A stretch of DNA of 64,000 nt from CAZMCT01 sp964564785 (GTDB lineage: Bacteria > Planctomycetota > Phycisphaerae > UBA1845 > Fen-1342): contig CAZMCT010000005.1 in NCBI GenBank assembly GCA_964564785.1, positions 1 to 64,000 on the forward strand. Reading direction: 5' to 3'. The translations under genes and the position numbers were made by a program. Below, one piece after another: positions 63,391 to 64,000 of this stretch. Every line of letters starts with the position of its first letter. Within the stretch, counting starts at the first letter, position 1. A model generated the notes under the pieces. It worked only from the letters and a program-made list of their open reading frames with translations. It was not told where the DNA came from and did no database searches.

Positions 63391-63739
63391 AAAAATCTTG
63401 CGGGCGCGACAAATTGTTATAACCCGTTCCCCCACTGAAAGTTGCGTAATGCGACCAACCTGACCCCTACAGATAGTGGTGACGGTCGGCGCATTCGCCT
63501 GGCAACGCCGGCCTCCGTCACCAAAACCGTGCGAGCGCGGCACGCCCTCCCCCGGCCCTCACCCCCTGTTCACACTCCCGCGGCGCCTCCTCTCACGAAG
63601 CCACGAACCCCCCTCACCGCTTGTTACTACGCTGGTCGTCGGCGCGCCATCGCCGACGGTACAATCGCACACCGTCTGCTGCGCGGGATCGGCGCCGCGT
63701 TTTTCGGCCTGCCGCGTGTTTGCTCCGCGAGGAATCGCC

Positions 63740-64000
63740 ATGCAATTCTTTGCCCGCCTCTTTCGCCGCGCATTGATCGCCCTCTTTCACGCCGCCGCAA
63801 TCCCACTGCTCGGTGGGTGCCAGCTCGGTTTGACGCCCGTCGAGACGCCCCCTGAGCTCACGGGTCTGCTAGGCGACCCTGCCGCCGTTACCATCGCGGC
63901 CGACGACCCGTTCCGCAATACCGAGCCCGGCACGGTGACCGACCCGCTCTCCGAGCTCACCGGTTGCTGGGCTGCCTACGACACGTGGACCGAGTCTATC
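63740..64000 (+). CDS. lipoprotein, truncated by window edge
   Basis: 87 codons are visible and remain open to the window end. ATG 63740 is preceded by GAGGA. Residues 1-26 are a signal peptide with lipobox ending 'LLGGC' (Cys27). The mature start is Pro/Asp-rich ('TPVETPPELTGLLGDPAAV') with no family recognised. It is the first gene after divergent nrdJ. Confidence 0.65.
   Translation, partial: MQFFARLFRRALIALFHAAAIPLLGGCQLGLTPVETPPELTGLLGDPAAVTIAADDPFRNTEPGTVTDPLSELTGCWAAYDTWTESI

Larger units (their letters stand above)
63234..63739. other. intergenic stretch between divergent nrdJ and last gene
   Basis: 506 bases. The left part holds the nrdJ leader and promoter. The right half has no clear gene; the candidate frames lack ribosome sites. 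Confidence 0.5.

Noticed and set aside
63234..63480. Cobalamin riboswitch ahead of the B12-dependent reductase
   Set aside because: I looked for the B12 box and the characteristic multi-stem arrangement and saw only one simple hairpin.

Overview
The window looks like a chromosomal segment of a high-G+C planctomycete, probably near the Phycisphaerae-like lineages. The evidence is marker families: DUF1571 and DUF1573 proteins, a PEP-CTERM exported protein, a DUF1559-like prepilin, a very large secreted protein with dockerin-like repeats ending in the 'DINPFV' tail, ThyX in place of ThyA, an LL-diaminopimelate aminotransferase and a class II ribonucleotide reductase. There is no phage, IS element, CRISPR array or rRNA. 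One tRNA gene, Leu(UAG), is present. Taxonomy is an inference from gene content only.

Layout. 1-7.6 kb: ThyX and a truncated secreted protein, a secreted thioredoxin-fold protein, a DUF1571 lipoprotein, a PEP-CTERM protein, an ABC-F ATPase and two small unknown proteins. 7.6-11 kb: a short repeat cluster and TopA with six zinc ribbons. 11.2-17.5 kb: tRNA-Leu, a divergent c-di-GMP pair (HD-GYP; HDOD-GGDEF), then an ABC ATPase with a large exported partner. 17.5-28.9 kb: a MATE exporter behind a proline-rich micro-ORF and terminator, TerC, a COG2403 GTPase, three small membrane proteins, an orphan FbpB-type permease, a hydroxyacid dehydrogenase, a DUF1573 protein and RlmN. 29.2-38.9 kb: IlvE, glycogen phosphorylase, EtfB, EtfA, an MNT/HEPN pair, a large acyl-CoA dehydrogenase and a CpcT/CpeT-like lipoprotein. 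39-48.1 kb: a subtilisin-like protease, a flavin reductase-FolK-DapL operon, a prepilin-like protein and the dockerin protein. 48.4-64 kb: 2-oxoacid:ferredoxin oxidoreductase (KorAB), a GT4 glycosyltransferase, OsmC, a small lipoprotein, a phosphodiesterase plus GH113-like pair, TrxB, a PEGA lipoprotein, a family 4 uracil-DNA glycosylase, a GT2, NrdJ and a truncated lipoprotein.

Most of the genes are core metabolism and information processing. EtfAB plus the acyl-CoA dehydrogenase form an electron-transfer/acyl-CoA oxidation block. KorAB supplies ferredoxin-linked 2-oxoacid oxidation. TrxB and NrdJ belong to redox and dNTP supply, with ThyX making dTMP.

The most interesting signals lie between or inside these genes: (1) a 22-codon micro-ORF with two Pro-Pro-Pro runs, followed by a strong intrinsic terminator just ahead of the MATE gene, which suggests ribosome-mediated attenuation; (2) a 13-G homopolymer between the best start codon and the body of glycogen phosphorylase, one base out of frame; (3) a palindromic repeat inserted in frame in etfB; (4) a dispersed 37/38-bp intergenic repeat family ahead of several genes. 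No single large novel defence or biosynthetic system was recognised.
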